The notes under the pieces were generated by a model. The model searched no databases. It was not told the DNA's origin and was given only the letters and a program-made list of their open reading frames with translations. 64,000 nt of DNA, from positions 834,267 to 898,266 of the forward strand of contig NW_006921542.1 in the NCBI RefSeq assembly GCF_000340215.1, read 5' to 3'. Numbering within the stretch: position 1 is the stretch's first letter; every line of letters begins with the position of its first letter. This stretch comes from Pseudocercospora fijiensis CIRAD86 (Eukaryota; Ascomycota; Dothideomycetes; Mycosphaerellales; Mycosphaerellaceae). A program made the position numbers and the translations under genes. Positions 20,915 to 31,929 of this stretch are shown piece by piece.

Positions 20915-21789
20915 TTAGAGCCGAAGGTAGGGCTATCTCTTTATATCTAATAGGTATAGGTATATTAAAGGTAGTCTTAGGGTACGAATAGCTATAACCG
21001 AAGCGAGGGCACGATAAGAGCCTACGATATAGACGATATAGAAGTATCCTAGGGGGCTATTACGATAAGCAAAGAAACCTCTCGACGAGGGCATCTCTTT
21101 AATCCTAAGAAACTACGAATCCTTAGGACTATTATAGCTTAGGGCCTAGTCTACGACTATAGCTAATTTCTAAGGACTCGGCTCTAGGTCGAAGACCTAT
21201 TTAGTACTGCTTGCTCGAGATAAGCTACCGCCTACCGGCCCGGCTATAGGATAGTAACGCGGACTTGTCGCCTAAAGAGAGAGATAGATTAATTATATAT
21301 TAACCTTACTAGGTCCCTCTAAGACTATCGATCGATAGTAACTTCTAGACTATAGGTTAGATAACTAGAGAGTTACCCTATTAATTAGGTAGACTTCTCC
21401 CCGATTCGTAGCCTCGCTTAGATAGTGCTTAGCCTTCTACTAAGAAAAGAAGGCCCCCTATACGGTATATCCCCCGCCTAGCGAAAGGAGATAATAGTAG
21501 TTAGTAAGGGAGCTAGTCTCTAGGATCTAGGAGTAAATAGAGATTATAGTTCCTTCCTCCGAGCGGCTTTTATTAGGAATTACTAAATCGAGCTCCTAGT
21601 AGTATCTAGGCGACTACTACGAGGCTAAAGCCTAATACTATCCTAGGGATACTATTAGGGGAGAACAGACTAGTATACTACTTTCTTATATAGTAATATC
21701 GAAATAAACCAAACCTACTAACTATACTAAAAACACTTATATATTGTATTTTATTACTATTTTAACTATTTTATTATAATAACCGAATA
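20915..21789 (+). other. G3 leader
   Basis: Non-coding region between 5' LTR and gag. It contains the palindrome at 21631-21659. The bases just after the LTR (TTAGAGCCGAAGG) should be the primer-binding site; TAG may be a RIP-changed TGG, but I could not assign a tRNA. Confidence 0.5.
21631..21659. repeat. Recurring palindrome, copy 1 (G3 leader)
   Basis: CCTAATACTATCCTAGGG and its near reverse complement to 21659. It lies about 130 bp before gag. Confidence 0.85.
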
Positions 21790-23410
21790 AGCTTAAGTAA
21801 AGACGAGTATTACGAATTAGTAGAGTCCTCTACCTCCGATAATCCCTACGATTCTATTAACGAGGAAATTAGGCGACGACTAGTTATTATAAGCGCCGTC
21901 TAACTAGGAGAGGCTATTAGGCCCTCTACGCTAGAGGTATTCTATAATATTATTATAAAGATAATCTAGAAGCAAACTAAGCTTCTCTATTAGAAAAGGC
22001 GCCGCCTACCTAAGCTAGGAAGCGGTAGAAACCTATTATTCGAAGGGTAGAACGCTATAGTATATATAGAGCGCTTTAAGGACGCCCTAGTTAAGTACGA
22101 GCTCGATAAGGAGTCCGACTAGTATAAGATCCGGTCCCTTACGAGGTCTGCTATTACTAAGCTTTACCGAACCCTTAGAACCCTAGTTAGCTACCTAGAA
22201 ATAGAGAACAAGTCTAATACCGACTAGGAGACCTTTAAGTAGGCCTTTCTAAGAGAGTATCGGGAGCGCGATAGCCGTCGTATTAAAGGCAGTTATTTAT
22301 AGTCTAAGGCCCTCTATTTACCGAGGCGTACGAAGGAAGACGACCTAAGGGAGTATATCCGCGAATTTGTTAAGTTAGCGGATAGTATCGACTAGAAGGA
22401 CCTCGAGAATTCTTAGAGAACGAGGCTACTCCTTTAGGGGTTAGTATAGCCTATAGCTTAGTATATCTTCCGTCGCTATAAGCTTAGCAAAGCCAATCCT
22501 AAGAGTTTTCGTAAGTATAAGGAGGTCCTAGAGGATATTAAGGCTAATATAGATAGCTCCGCTAATACGAGGAAGTTTATTTATAGGGAAGATAGGAATA
22601 ACCTAGTATAGGTTAGAAAGGATTCCTTAGGAATTAATAGAGGACCTAAGTTCCTTCCTAAGTCGTAAAATAGTCCTAAGACCGTAACTCCTACTATTAC
22701 TAAATATAGTTAGGACGTAGTAGACTTAGCTAAATCCCTAGCCTAGCTTAACCTTAATACGAAAGTATTATGGCGAGTTAGGGAGGTCCTTAATACTACT
22801 ATACTAAGGGATATACTACCGGTCTACTAGTTCCCCGACCCTAACTATCCTAAAGCTCCTTTAGTTAATATCTACGCTATACGGAAGATCTATTCTAACT
22901 TAGATAGTAAGTGCTAGATATACGGCGGTTTTAAATATATCTAATCGGACTGCCCTACCTAGAAAGAGCTTCTTAATAGGAAGCTCGTTATATAAGTAAA
23001 TAGCCGGTTCTCTTATACCGATACCGGTAATAAGATCGATTTCGATTAGGATCCTAGAGTACTAAAGCTGCCTTAACTTAGGACCCTTCTAGAGAAGAAG
23101 TATAGCGGCAAGATCGAGTTTAGGGAGACTAGAAATAGTACCCTTGCCGCTATTGCTAAACGAGAGACTTAGAAGGTTAGGGCAAAATAGGTTAAGGAGT
23201 AAAGTAGTAGTAGTACTACTAAGGCCGTTAAAGTTAACTTTGTCTCTTAGGACTAGGACTTAGTCGCTAACGTTTACGCGGTTACTAGGAATAGTCTAGG
23301 TACCTACGCTACTACTAGGTCCTAAACCTAGTCCTAAGGCAAGGCTAAAGGCCCGTAGAACCCTACTCGCCCTAGTATAGTAGCCCCTACTAGGATACTA
23401 AAGAACAAGG
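21790..23410 (+). pseudogene. G3 gag
   Basis: Capsid-like protein of about 500 codons with stops at Q/W sites. Blocks include RTLRTLVSYLEIENKS (near 22170-22215), AFLREYRERDSRRIKGSY (near 22240-22300), DDLREYIREFVKLADS (near 22340-22385) and YKLSKANPKSFRKYKE (near 22480-22525). The zinc knuckle at 22912-22953 has C-x2-C-x4-H-x4-C spacing, with the second Cys and the His both turned into Tyr by CpA-type changes. A Lys/Ser/Thr-rich tail follows. The frame runs into the G1 solo LTR at 23412 and resumes at 23609. Confidence 0.75.
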
Positions 23411-23411
23411 C

Positions 23412-23608
23412 TATAACAGGGGTTATATTAGTAGGTAGATAGGGTAGTAGTAGGTATAAGTAGTATTCGATAAGGATCTAGGAGGAGAGGGAGGGAGGCG
23501 GGCAAGTTAGCCTAACGCTAAGCGTTAAGCCCTACCTAAGGCATCGAGACCCTAGCTTTACTCGGCCTAGTTATATACTAATTACGTATAGCCTCTTTAG
23601 CCCTAATA
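23412..23608 (-). repeat. G1 solo LTR
   Basis: 197 bp, reverse orientation, flanked by a perfect AAGGC duplication (23407-23411 and 23609-23613). No internal G1 sequence remains, so it arose by LTR-LTR recombination of a full insertion. The host G3 frame resumes directly after it (...NKA/ADKAKQ...). Confidence 0.95.
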
Positions 23609-25560
23609 AAGGCAGCCGATAAGGCAAAGCAATAGCGAGAGTTAACCGCTAAGACTAAGACTCTTTAGATAGCTAGAGACCGTACTGCCCGAGCTAGCAC
23701 TATATCTATAGGGAGCCTAGTTATTCTAGAGACTCTAGAGGTCGATATAGAGGATAATACTACCGATATTAGTAGTACCCTAGGCCTAGCTATCCTACTA
23801 GCCTATAAGCGGAAGATAGCCGATCCTAAGAGCTTTCGCTTTAATAGGTATATAAAGAAGTATAGTACTAGCCCTACTAACTCCTACGATATAAAGGTAA
23901 ACGCTCTCTTCTAGGCTTTATAGTTCCTAGACCTTAAGTCTAACGTATCTATAGGAGAGCTACTAGTATACGGTTTGCCTACTAACCTATTCTAGAGCCG
24001 AATCCCTAACGATACTACCTTTATAAAAGACCTCGCCGCCCTCTAAAGGAAGTAGAGGCAAGAAGAGTATATCGATATCTCCTCCCTATAGTTCCTCCCT
24101 AAATTTTTACGCGCTATAGAGTTAGTAGAAGACTAATCGGTAATCTTTAAGAACTAAGAGGATATCGATAATACTAGCGAAGAGGAGGTTTAGGAAATAG
24201 GCTAAGGTAATAATAATACCTTAGACCCTATTTTAGTTTTAGTTTTAATTAAGGCTATCCGATTTACTAGCTAATAAATCGGTCGAGTAGGACCTCCTCG
24301 ACTTAAGGAACTTAACTCTATCCCTAATAATATAGACCTTTCCGTAGTTACCTATTCCTTTACCGTCGTCCCCGCTATCTATATTTAAGTTACTATTAGG
24401 AGTTATAGTTAGTAGAGGCTAGTAATACTTAATAATAGTTCGGAGTTACTTATTATAAGTAAGCGCGAGGCTAAAGAGCTTAAGCTACTAATAAATAGAG
24501 ACATCTCCCTCGGTATATAGAGAGTTAATAGGGAGATTACGCTAGTAGGTACCTACTATAATATTATAGTAGATACCTTTAGTATATACTTTTCTTTTAC
24601 CTTCTAGATTGCCGTAGACCTAAATATACTAATTATTCTAGGTCGACTATAGTCTCGTATAGTCCGAAGCGTCTAGCGCAACTACGACGATAGCTCCTAG
24701 GAGGGAACTATCGCTAACTAGATAGGTAGTCGGGTTGTATTTACTAGTTATATCGGCGATACTAGCTATAGGTCCTATAAGGACATTCTAGCTACCTTAC
24801 GATAGGCTTTAGGAAACGATAGGACGCGGTTATAAGACCGATAATCTACGCTATAAGTTAGTATAGTTCGAATAGGTTATGTCTAGAAGTACGCCGATCT
24901 ATACGTTAAGGCAAATTTCTAGGTTTAGTACTAAGGAGACGAATACTCGAGGCGATAGCGAATATAATAATATAACGACTACCTAGTATACGAGGCTTAG
25001 TAATAATACTATTATATATATCGCCGCTAGAGGTAGATACTACCTCCGATCTACCCGAATCTAAACTAACTAATTAGAGCGCGAGTCTAATACTACCCTA
25101 GGGGTATTATTACGAATCTAATACTTTCGCTAGTATTATAAATTAGGACTACTAGCTATATACCTACCGACTAAAAGAGACTTCTAATAAATTTTACGCG
25201 CTGTTTTATTACGCTAATCTCTAGGCCTAGCGTTAAAGAGAGAGAGCTCGGGTTTTGTAAGCGATTGGTGTATATACCTAATATAGGATAGTAGCTAATA
25301 AGATTACGCCTATAAAGGGTAGTATATATATTACCGATAGGTCTAATCTTAGCGGAAATCCCGACTAGCGATAGAAGTGCCTTAACTAGGAAGCGATATT
25401 AATACCTAGGGATAGTCCGTACGACTAGAGATGTGTTACTAAAAAGTTCTCTACTATTCCTAGGGGTTTAAGGTTAACGTAGGAGAGGCTTACGAAAATC
25501 AAGCCTAGTATAGAGCTTTCGGATCTTAAGCTTAACCTACTATACGAGCTTCTATATAAC
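23609..25560 (+). pseudogene. G3 protease region
   Basis: The frame resumes after the solo LTR. The retropepsin block near 24440-24485 reads VILNNSSELLIISKREAKEL. The usual D-S/T-G has become N-N-S through CpA-type changes, so the ancestor was probably LDSGSELLIIS. Typical C-terminal blocks IAVDLNILIILGRL (near 24610-24650) follow. A palindrome at 25087-25112 lies between protease and RT. The stretch 24750-25560 holds a poorly conserved linker. Confidence 0.65.
25087..25112. repeat. Recurring palindrome, copy 2 (between G3 protease and RT)
   Basis: CTAATACTACCCTAGGGG continuing to its reverse complement TATTATTA at 25112. Confidence 0.9.
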
Positions 25561-26088
25561 CCTAAGGCCGTATTAGCGTACGATTTCACTTACCTAGGTA
25601 GGATTAACCCGGAGATTGCCCCTCCGTAGAGGATCCGAACGATCGAGTATAAGCCCTAGGCCTACCTAGGTTTTAAGCTAAACCTAAGCCTACGAGATAT
25701 AGTTAAGGATATAATACGATAGCGTATAAAGGCCTATATACTAGAGCCTTCCTATACCTCGTATCGCAATCTATACTTCCTAGTTTAAAAGAAGACAGCT
25801 CCTAGGGAACTAAAGAAGTACCGGCTAATTAACGCTACTTAAAAGTTTAATATAGTTACTATTAGAGATACTAACCTTCCCTCGGAGACTAATAGGTTCT
25901 TAGAAGCTTTTACTAACTATATAGTAGCCTTACTAGTTAATATATTCTTAGGCTACGACTAGATTCCTCTCTACCCTAATAGTCGAGACCTTACTAGTTT
26001 CGAGACGCCTCTTAGGCTATATAGACAAACTACTCTTCCTTAAGGGGCGACTAACTTAGTAGCCTAGTTCGTACGTATTATAAACTAA
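25560..26088 (+). pseudogene. G3 reverse transcriptase, N-terminal half
   Basis: Blocks in order: PEIAPPWRIRTIEYKPW (near 25610-25660), KKYRLINATWKFN (near 25815-25850, the RT fingers/palm), FLGYDWIPLYPNSRDLTSF (near 25945-26000, palm Asp region) and RQTTLPWGATNLVAWFVRIIN (near 26020-26085). The frame stops at the target duplication ACTAA (26084-26088) of the G1 insertion and resumes after 39605 with ...VLTACISYTVMPFLDDI. Confidence 0.85.
26084..26088. repeat. Target-site duplication of G1 copy 2, left (ACTAA)
   Basis: Identical to 39601-39605. Together with LTRs at 26089-26285 and 39404-39600 it fixes the ends of the G1 copy. Confidence 0.9.
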
Positions 26089-26285
26089 TATTAGGACTAA
26101 AGAGGTTATACGTAATTAGTATATAACTAGGCTCGAGTAAAGCTAGGGTCCTAATGCCTTAGGTAGGGCTTAGCGCTTAGTAATAGGCTAACTCTCCTAC
26201 CTTCCTCCCTCTTCTCCTAGATCCTTATCGAATACTACTTGTACCTACTACTACCCTATCTACCTGCTAATATACCCTTCTTATA
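26089..26285 (+). repeat. G1 copy 2, 5' LTR
   Basis: 197 bp, TATTAGGAC...CTTATA (TG...CA after RIP). It contains ATCGAATACTA at 26227-26237, complementary to the primer-binding site. Confidence 0.95.
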
Positions 26286-26296
26286 TAGTATTCGAT
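26286..26296 (+). other. G1 self-primer-binding site
   Basis: TAGTATTCGAT follows the LTR with no gap and is the exact 11-base complement of ATCGAATACTA in the LTR (26227-26237). This is the arrangement of Tf1-type elements, whose mRNA 5' end folds back and primes minus-strand DNA. It predicts a transcription start at 26227. Confidence 0.82.
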
Positions 26297-27840
26297 CTAC
26301 CCTTTAAGGGTAGTAGCTAGATAGTCCTTATTTTAAGCTTTTAGCGGTATAGCCCCGAAAACCGTTAATCTAACTATATTGCGCTCGAAGAACGGGACCT
26401 ATACGTACTATTCTATTAAACAACCGTACTAATTATTAAGCAAGGCCTTCTATACGGCCTATTATACCGAGTTAATTGTACTAAACCGATATCTACTAGT
26501 TCCGCTATACCCGTATCTTAGGGGCTAATAATACATTATTAGTGTCGCCCCTTATAATAGCCGGTTTATTACGAAACAACAACCGCGGTGCCGCTAGCAG
26601 CTCTAGCAATAATAACTCTAGTAGCACGTTGCCTACTAAAGTGCCTCCTACCGAAGAGCCTACTAGAGGGCCTACTAAAGAAGAACCTATAATTCTAGGT
26701 AATAATCTAGAATTGCCTATTAACGACATTCTTAACAACATTGTTAATCGACGATATAGCTAACTAGCCTTTAGCCCTTAACTAGTAGGGAGACTTTAAG
26801 AAGCTACCTAAAACAGGCTTACTGCCCTACGCTAAGAACAATAGCTAAAGGACGACCTCCTCGAACTTCGCCGCCTTTAGGAAGCCCCGACAACTAAGCT
26901 AATAGTAGGACCTTCTTTACTACCTATTTAAAAGAAGGATGCTAAACTTAAGGACTGCACTGTGTTTAATAGCTCTAGTCGAAAGTAGTATAACGACTAC
27001 ATTCGTAACTATAAACTTAACTAGCGCAATGTACTAAGAGCGCTACTAGACGACTATTCCTTAGTCGTACACGCTATACAATACATTAATAGCGACCTAA
27101 AGCGCACGTAGGATAACTATTTCGACTCCCTTAACGATTAGACTACTGTTTAGTAGCAGACCTATAAAACCATTATACTAGACACCCTTAGAAACCCTAT
27201 ACTAAGGCAACAATATGCCTAGGACTAGTACCTTCGAGCTAAACAAAAGACTAACTAGTCGGCTCGCTTATTCGAGGCCTATTTAAAGACCCTCGAGGAT
27301 AACCTTCCGGCTAAGACTAATTCTATATAGATCTCTAAAATACGCCCTAAGCTTAGGTAGGAGCTTATTCTCGAATTAGACCGTCGCCGTATATTCGAAT
27401 AGGCTAACCTAATACGTATTTAATTTATAGTCGAGGTAGAAACAGCTAAACGAGCTGTTTAACTCTAATAAAGACTAGAATCGAGGATCCGACTAACTAG
27501 TACTAACCGTAGCAACCGTAGTAGCCGCGGAGGAAACTAAGGTTCCTACTAAGATAACAATACTAATAATAGGAACAGTAACAACGACCGTAGAAGAGGC
27601 CGTAGCTAGCGGCTATATAGAGGAGGCCGCGATAGGGGTCGTAGAAGGGGCTCGTATCCCTATAATACTAACCGCTCGACTAATAATAATAGTAGTAATA
27701 ACGGTTATAGCAACCCCCTAACCGGATTGAAGTGCTTCAACTATAATAGCACTAGCTATCTTCTAGGCTAATGCGACAAACCTAGGGATTAGGCCCGAAT
27801 CGACCGTACTACCGCCGATTACCAAAAGTACCTTTTAGTA
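26297..27840 (+). pseudogene. G1 copy 2 leader and gag
   Basis: The leader runs to about 26540. Gag then opens with IIAGLLRNNNRGAASSSSNNN, a Ser/Asn-rich stretch followed by PT-rich residues (26542-26763 is open), then NDILNNIVNRRYS. The capsid part has LDDYSLVVHAIQYIN (near 27045-27090), ARLFEAYLKTLEDNLPAKT (near 27265-27320) and LRQELILELDRRRIFEWANL (near 27355-27415). An Asn/Gly/Arg-rich stretch (27500-27720) leads to the CCHC knuckle at 27733-27774, where the second Cys and the His are Tyr. The minus-strand open frame at 26505-26741 is a shadow. Confidence 0.85.
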
Positions 27841-28529
27841 GCTAACGCTACCCCTATAGGCTAACCTTCTAATTAGTCGAAAAAAGATTAGGCGCCGTAC
27901 TAACTGTTAGCCTTATACGGCGTAAGACTATTGATATTGTACTAGCTATAACACGCTCCTACCTTATATAGGATACGAAGGGCACTAACTATTAAACTAA
28001 GGTTATACTAGACCTAGGAAATTCAGTTAGTGCCCTTATTAGCTATCGCCTAGCTAAGCAATTAGACCTTCGACAATTAAATAGGGCTAACCTGCTAACC
28101 CTTGCTTGGTTTAATAAAGCCCGGCACTTAACCTATAGGGCTTACTATATTCCTATAGTTCTAAGAGACGACCTCGGTAACGAGCGCTTGCTAGATTTCA
28201 CTACTTACGCAGTAGACATAGATAGCCTTCTATCCGATATTGTTATTAGCAACCCTGTTCTTAAGCACTACGCTATTACTATAGACTTAGGCCTTTAATA
28301 GTAGCGATTTAGAATCGCTAGGAAAGAGGATATTAAGTATATCGACGTTAGCGAGTGCCCTAACGATATTAGGGTCCTATTTATTAGTAACCTAATACTA
28401 GCCTCCGCCTTAGCTAATCCGACTGCCGACCTGCTTAGTAGTAATAACGATGAACCTATGCCCCCCGATAGTATAGACTCTAATTAACTTACTCGTATAC
28501 TATAGCCCGTTCGAGAGACCTATATTAAT
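27840..28529 (+). pseudogene. G1 copy 2 protease region
   Basis: Lies between the knuckle and RT. The presumed active-site segment VILDLGNSVSALISY (near 28008-28050, likely from DLGNSVS-type retropepsin) is followed by LARHLTYRAYYIPIVLR (near 28120-28160). A conserved spacer with a short acidic block leads into RT. The assignment rests on position and on the hydrophobic-Asp-Gly pattern. Confidence 0.55.
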
Positions 28530-29730
28530 ATGTTTAAACACTACCTAGTATCGATATTGCCTATATTTAAAGAGACGGATTATAAGATTGACATTATAGA
28601 GGGTAAGGAGGTTCCTTTTAGTCCCCTCTATAACCTTAGTAAACGAGAGCTTACTATATTGCGTAAGTACCTAGATAAAAACCTAGCTAATAGCCGGATA
28701 CGGTATAGTAATAGCCCTACTAGCGCCCCTATTCTATTCGTACTAAAGAAGAGTAGTAGTCTACGCCTATATATTAATTACCGTAGACTTAATACTATTA
28801 CTATTAAAGACCGCTATCTACTTCCGCTTATTAACGAGACCCTTAATCGCCTTTCTAGCGCTTACTACTATACTATACTAGACATTAAGGATGTATACTA
28901 TCGTATCCGTATCCGCAAAGGTAATAAATAGAAAACGGCCTTCTATACTCGTTATAGCTATTTCGAATACTTAGTTATACTATTTGGCCTAGCTAATGCC
29001 CCTATAACATTCTAGTCCTATATTAATCGGGCCCTTTCGGGCCTATTAGATTATCTCTGTATAGTTTACTTAGATAACATCCTAGTTTATATACACTTAC
29101 CTAACATTGCGGAGTACTAGGCTATAGTCCGTAAGGTGCTCGACCGCCTATAGGCCTATAGCCTATACTATAAGCCTTCTAAATACACCTTTGCTACTAA
29201 AGAGGTAGCCTTCCTTAGCTTCCTCGTATTAACCGAGGGTATTAAGGCTAATCCTAATCGGATTAAGACTATTACTAAGTAGCTAACACCTACTAGTATT
29301 AAGGAGCTTTAATTATTCCTCGGCTTCGCTAATTTCTATCGTCGCTTTATTAAGAGCTATTTACGGTATGTAATGCCCCTAACTAAGCTTACTAAAACTA
29401 AGGCTAACCTAACTAGAGAGTTTAAATAGACTAATAGAGCACAAGCCGCTTTTAACGGTTTAAAGAAGCGCTTTACTAAAGTCCCCTTATTATACTATTT
29501 TGTACTAAGTAAGCAGATCCGTATTAAGACTAACGCTTTATAGTTCGCTATATCAGCTATTATATTACAACAGGCTAATAACACCTACTAGCACCTAATT
29601 GCCTTCTTTTTACGGAAGATAATCGATATAGAACGTCGATACGAGACCTACGAGTAAGAGCTCTTAGCAATCGTAGAAGCCTTTAAGCACTAGCGCTACT
29701 ATCTCGATAGTACTTAGTATACTATTCAGG
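28530..29730 (+). pseudogene. G1 copy 2 reverse transcriptase and RNase H
   Basis: 28530-28931 is open and encodes MFKHYLVSILPIFKETDYKI, then SPLYNLSKREL, IRYSNSP, PILFVLKKS, YRRLNTITIKDR and TILDIKD-YYRIRI, the standard gypsy RT fingers and palm. The stop after NK (28929) is a Trp/Gln site. The active site near 29070 reads VYLDNILVY (YLDD with Asp to Asn). The connection domain (SFLVLTEGIKANPNRIKTI near 29220-29275; [15 protein letters not shown]) leads to RNase H (IRIKTNALWFAISAIILQQ near 29520-29570; RYETYEWELLAIVEAFKHWRY near 29640-29700). Confidence 0.93.
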
Positions 29731-31592
29731 TCTATACGGACTATAATAACCTATATAGAATTACATAGGTTACTAGGGTTATAGGTCGATAGGCTAGATA
29801 GGCCGTTTACCTCGCTAGGTTTAATTTTAATATATTATATCGGCTAGGTATAAGCAACCCTACTAATAGCCTATCGAGGCGACCTAATTACGACAGCGAG
29901 ACTTAGTACATTAATTTATTGTTTCTAACCCTATAGTATAAGATTGCTATAGCCCGTATTATTAATAAGTAAGCGTAGGATAAGCGGACTTCCGGACCCC
30001 GCGGCGGCAACAAATACTATAGCGGAGTTGTCGTTCTTCTAGTATACGTTAAAAGAAAGGACGTAGATCGCTCGAGCTATAATAACTCGATTAAAGATAT
30101 TGCTATCTATAGTAATAGCCTATATAGCGACAGCACTATAGAAGAGGTTATAGTAGTTCCGCCTACTAGTGCTATTAGATACATACAATACGTACCTCGT
30201 TCGATAGTAAGGGTACTATTAAATAACCTTATAAATAGGGATAGTTAATCGTTTATAGATAAGCTGTTATATACTTAGTAGAGGGACGCCTTTGCTATCG
30301 AGCGTATTAATAGGCTTGTAAGTAGACGGGCGACTCGATCTAGCAAGAGTAATAGTTAGTCGATCGACGATAAGGGTTACTTAAAGTTTAAGGATAGATA
30401 CTATGTCCCCGCTAAACAATCGATTAGATAAGAACTTTTAAAGCGACACTATAATAGTAAGCTTACTAGTTACTATAGTATAGAGAGGTCGTACGAGCTA
30501 CTATCGCGTATATACTACTAGCCGAATAGTAAACGGTATATAAAAGAATACGTATAGACCTACGTAGTATGCTAGCGTATAAAAGCACTAAAGCACTTAC
30601 TATTTAGCGAGTTAGCTTCACTTCCTATTCCTAGGAAGCTATTTATAGAGCTTACAATAGATTTTATTATAGGCCTTCTACCTGCTAAACGTAGGGGTAG
30701 CAAGGACGTATATAATACTGTCCTTGTTATAGTAGATCGATTTACTAAGAGCGCTCGATATATCCCGGCGCGTAAAGATTAGACTGCTATTAATATAGTA
30801 GAGGCGCTATAGACTAATATCTTCTATACCTACTAGGGAACCCCTAAGGGGATAGTATCTAATCGTAGATCGATACTAATATCTTACTATTAGAGCGAGA
30901 TTTGCTTGTAGCTAAGACTGAAGCATCGGCTATTAATAGCCTTCTATCTATAGACTAACAGTTAAATAGAGAGGTAGAATACTACCCTATAGTAGTACCT
31001 ACGTAGCTATATTAATAAGAACCCCGAGGATTAGGTCAACCTCCTATAGCCTATAGAATTCGTATATAATAATAGCGTGCACTTATTAACTAAGGTTTTA
31101 CTATATATAGCTATAATAGGCTAAAATGCTGCCTTACTATAAGATCTATTTACCTCGCTCGAGGCCGAGCGTAAGGAAAGGGAAGCGCGTTAAGTACTAG
31201 AAACACTAGTAGTAATAGAACGTATTAAGAAGATGCGAGAAATCTATACTAAGATAGCTAAGAAGCTAACAAAGGCCTAAGAATACTAAAAGGCCTACTA
31301 CGATAAGCGTTATATACTAATAACCTTTAAACAAGGCGATATAGTTATACTTAGTACGAAGAACCTCCGCATCCGCAAACACCTATTACCTAATAGTAAA
31401 ACAAGGCCTAAGATCGTACCGAGATATATTAGCCTATTCCGCATCCGAGTAGTTAAAGGCTCCTCCGTATAGGCCTACTAGTTATAGCTTCTACCTTATT
31501 ATACTATCTATAATACCTTCTATATATCCCTCCTTAAACTATACTACTAGCGCGAAGGCGATAAAGCGCCTACTAAGTTAGAAGAAGTCTTA
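29730..31592 (+). pseudogene. G1 copy 2 integrase
   Basis: After the RNase H end (YLARFNFNILYRLG... near 29805) comes a variable linker and the HHCC zinc region (LLKRHYNSKLTSYYS near 30435-30480, then CWRIKALKH). The catalytic core has LTIDFIIGLLPAKR (near 30650-30695, first Asp), GIVSNRRS (near 30850, Asp to Asn), and WTNSWIERWNTTLWWYL (near 30950-31000, catalytic Glu kept). The GPY/F end includes KNLRIRKHLLPNSKTRPKIVPRYI (near 31350-31420), followed by HPVF-like YNTFYISLLKLYY. It is interrupted at GCTAA (31593-31597) by G4. Confidence 0.88.
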
Positions 31593-31597
31593 GCTAA
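31593..31597. repeat. Target-site duplication of G4, left (GCTAA)
   Basis: Identical to 37979-37983. Removal of G4 and one copy rejoins EEVLA/NSEEL of G1 in frame. Confidence 0.9.
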
Positions 31598-31767
31598 TAT
31601 TAAGATATTAGTGTAGTAAACGACTATCTAAGTTAAAGAGTCGATAGAGAGAAGAAGTCTCTCTCGAGAAGTTGCAAACGAGGTATATCGATCGATAGAT
31701 GCCTTAGGCATCTAGGGTTACGTAACCCTTGCTCGCTTTACTTAACCTATAGGCCGAGATCGTAATA
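31598..31767 (-). repeat. G4 3' LTR
   Basis: 170 bp, nearly identical to 37809-37978. Starts TATTAAGATATTAG and ends ATCGTAATA on the plus strand. It contains two adjacent palindromes (GATGCCTTAGGCATC near 31709-31723 and GGGTTACGTAACCC near 31727-31740). A pyrimidine-rich run on the plus strand just inside (GCCCTCCGCCCTT, 31771-31783) is the polypurine tract of the minus-strand element. Confidence 0.93.
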
Positions 31768-31929
31768 GTACGCCCTCCGCCCTTAAGAGCCGTCTACGGC
31801 TTAACGCGTACCTTCTATAGCGCTATATCTTATATTAAAACTAACGCGATAGGTATTGCGATCGAGGTACGATACGTTAACTTAACTAGAGCTATCGAGG
31901 TAGGCGGGTACGACTTCTATAGATAGCGC

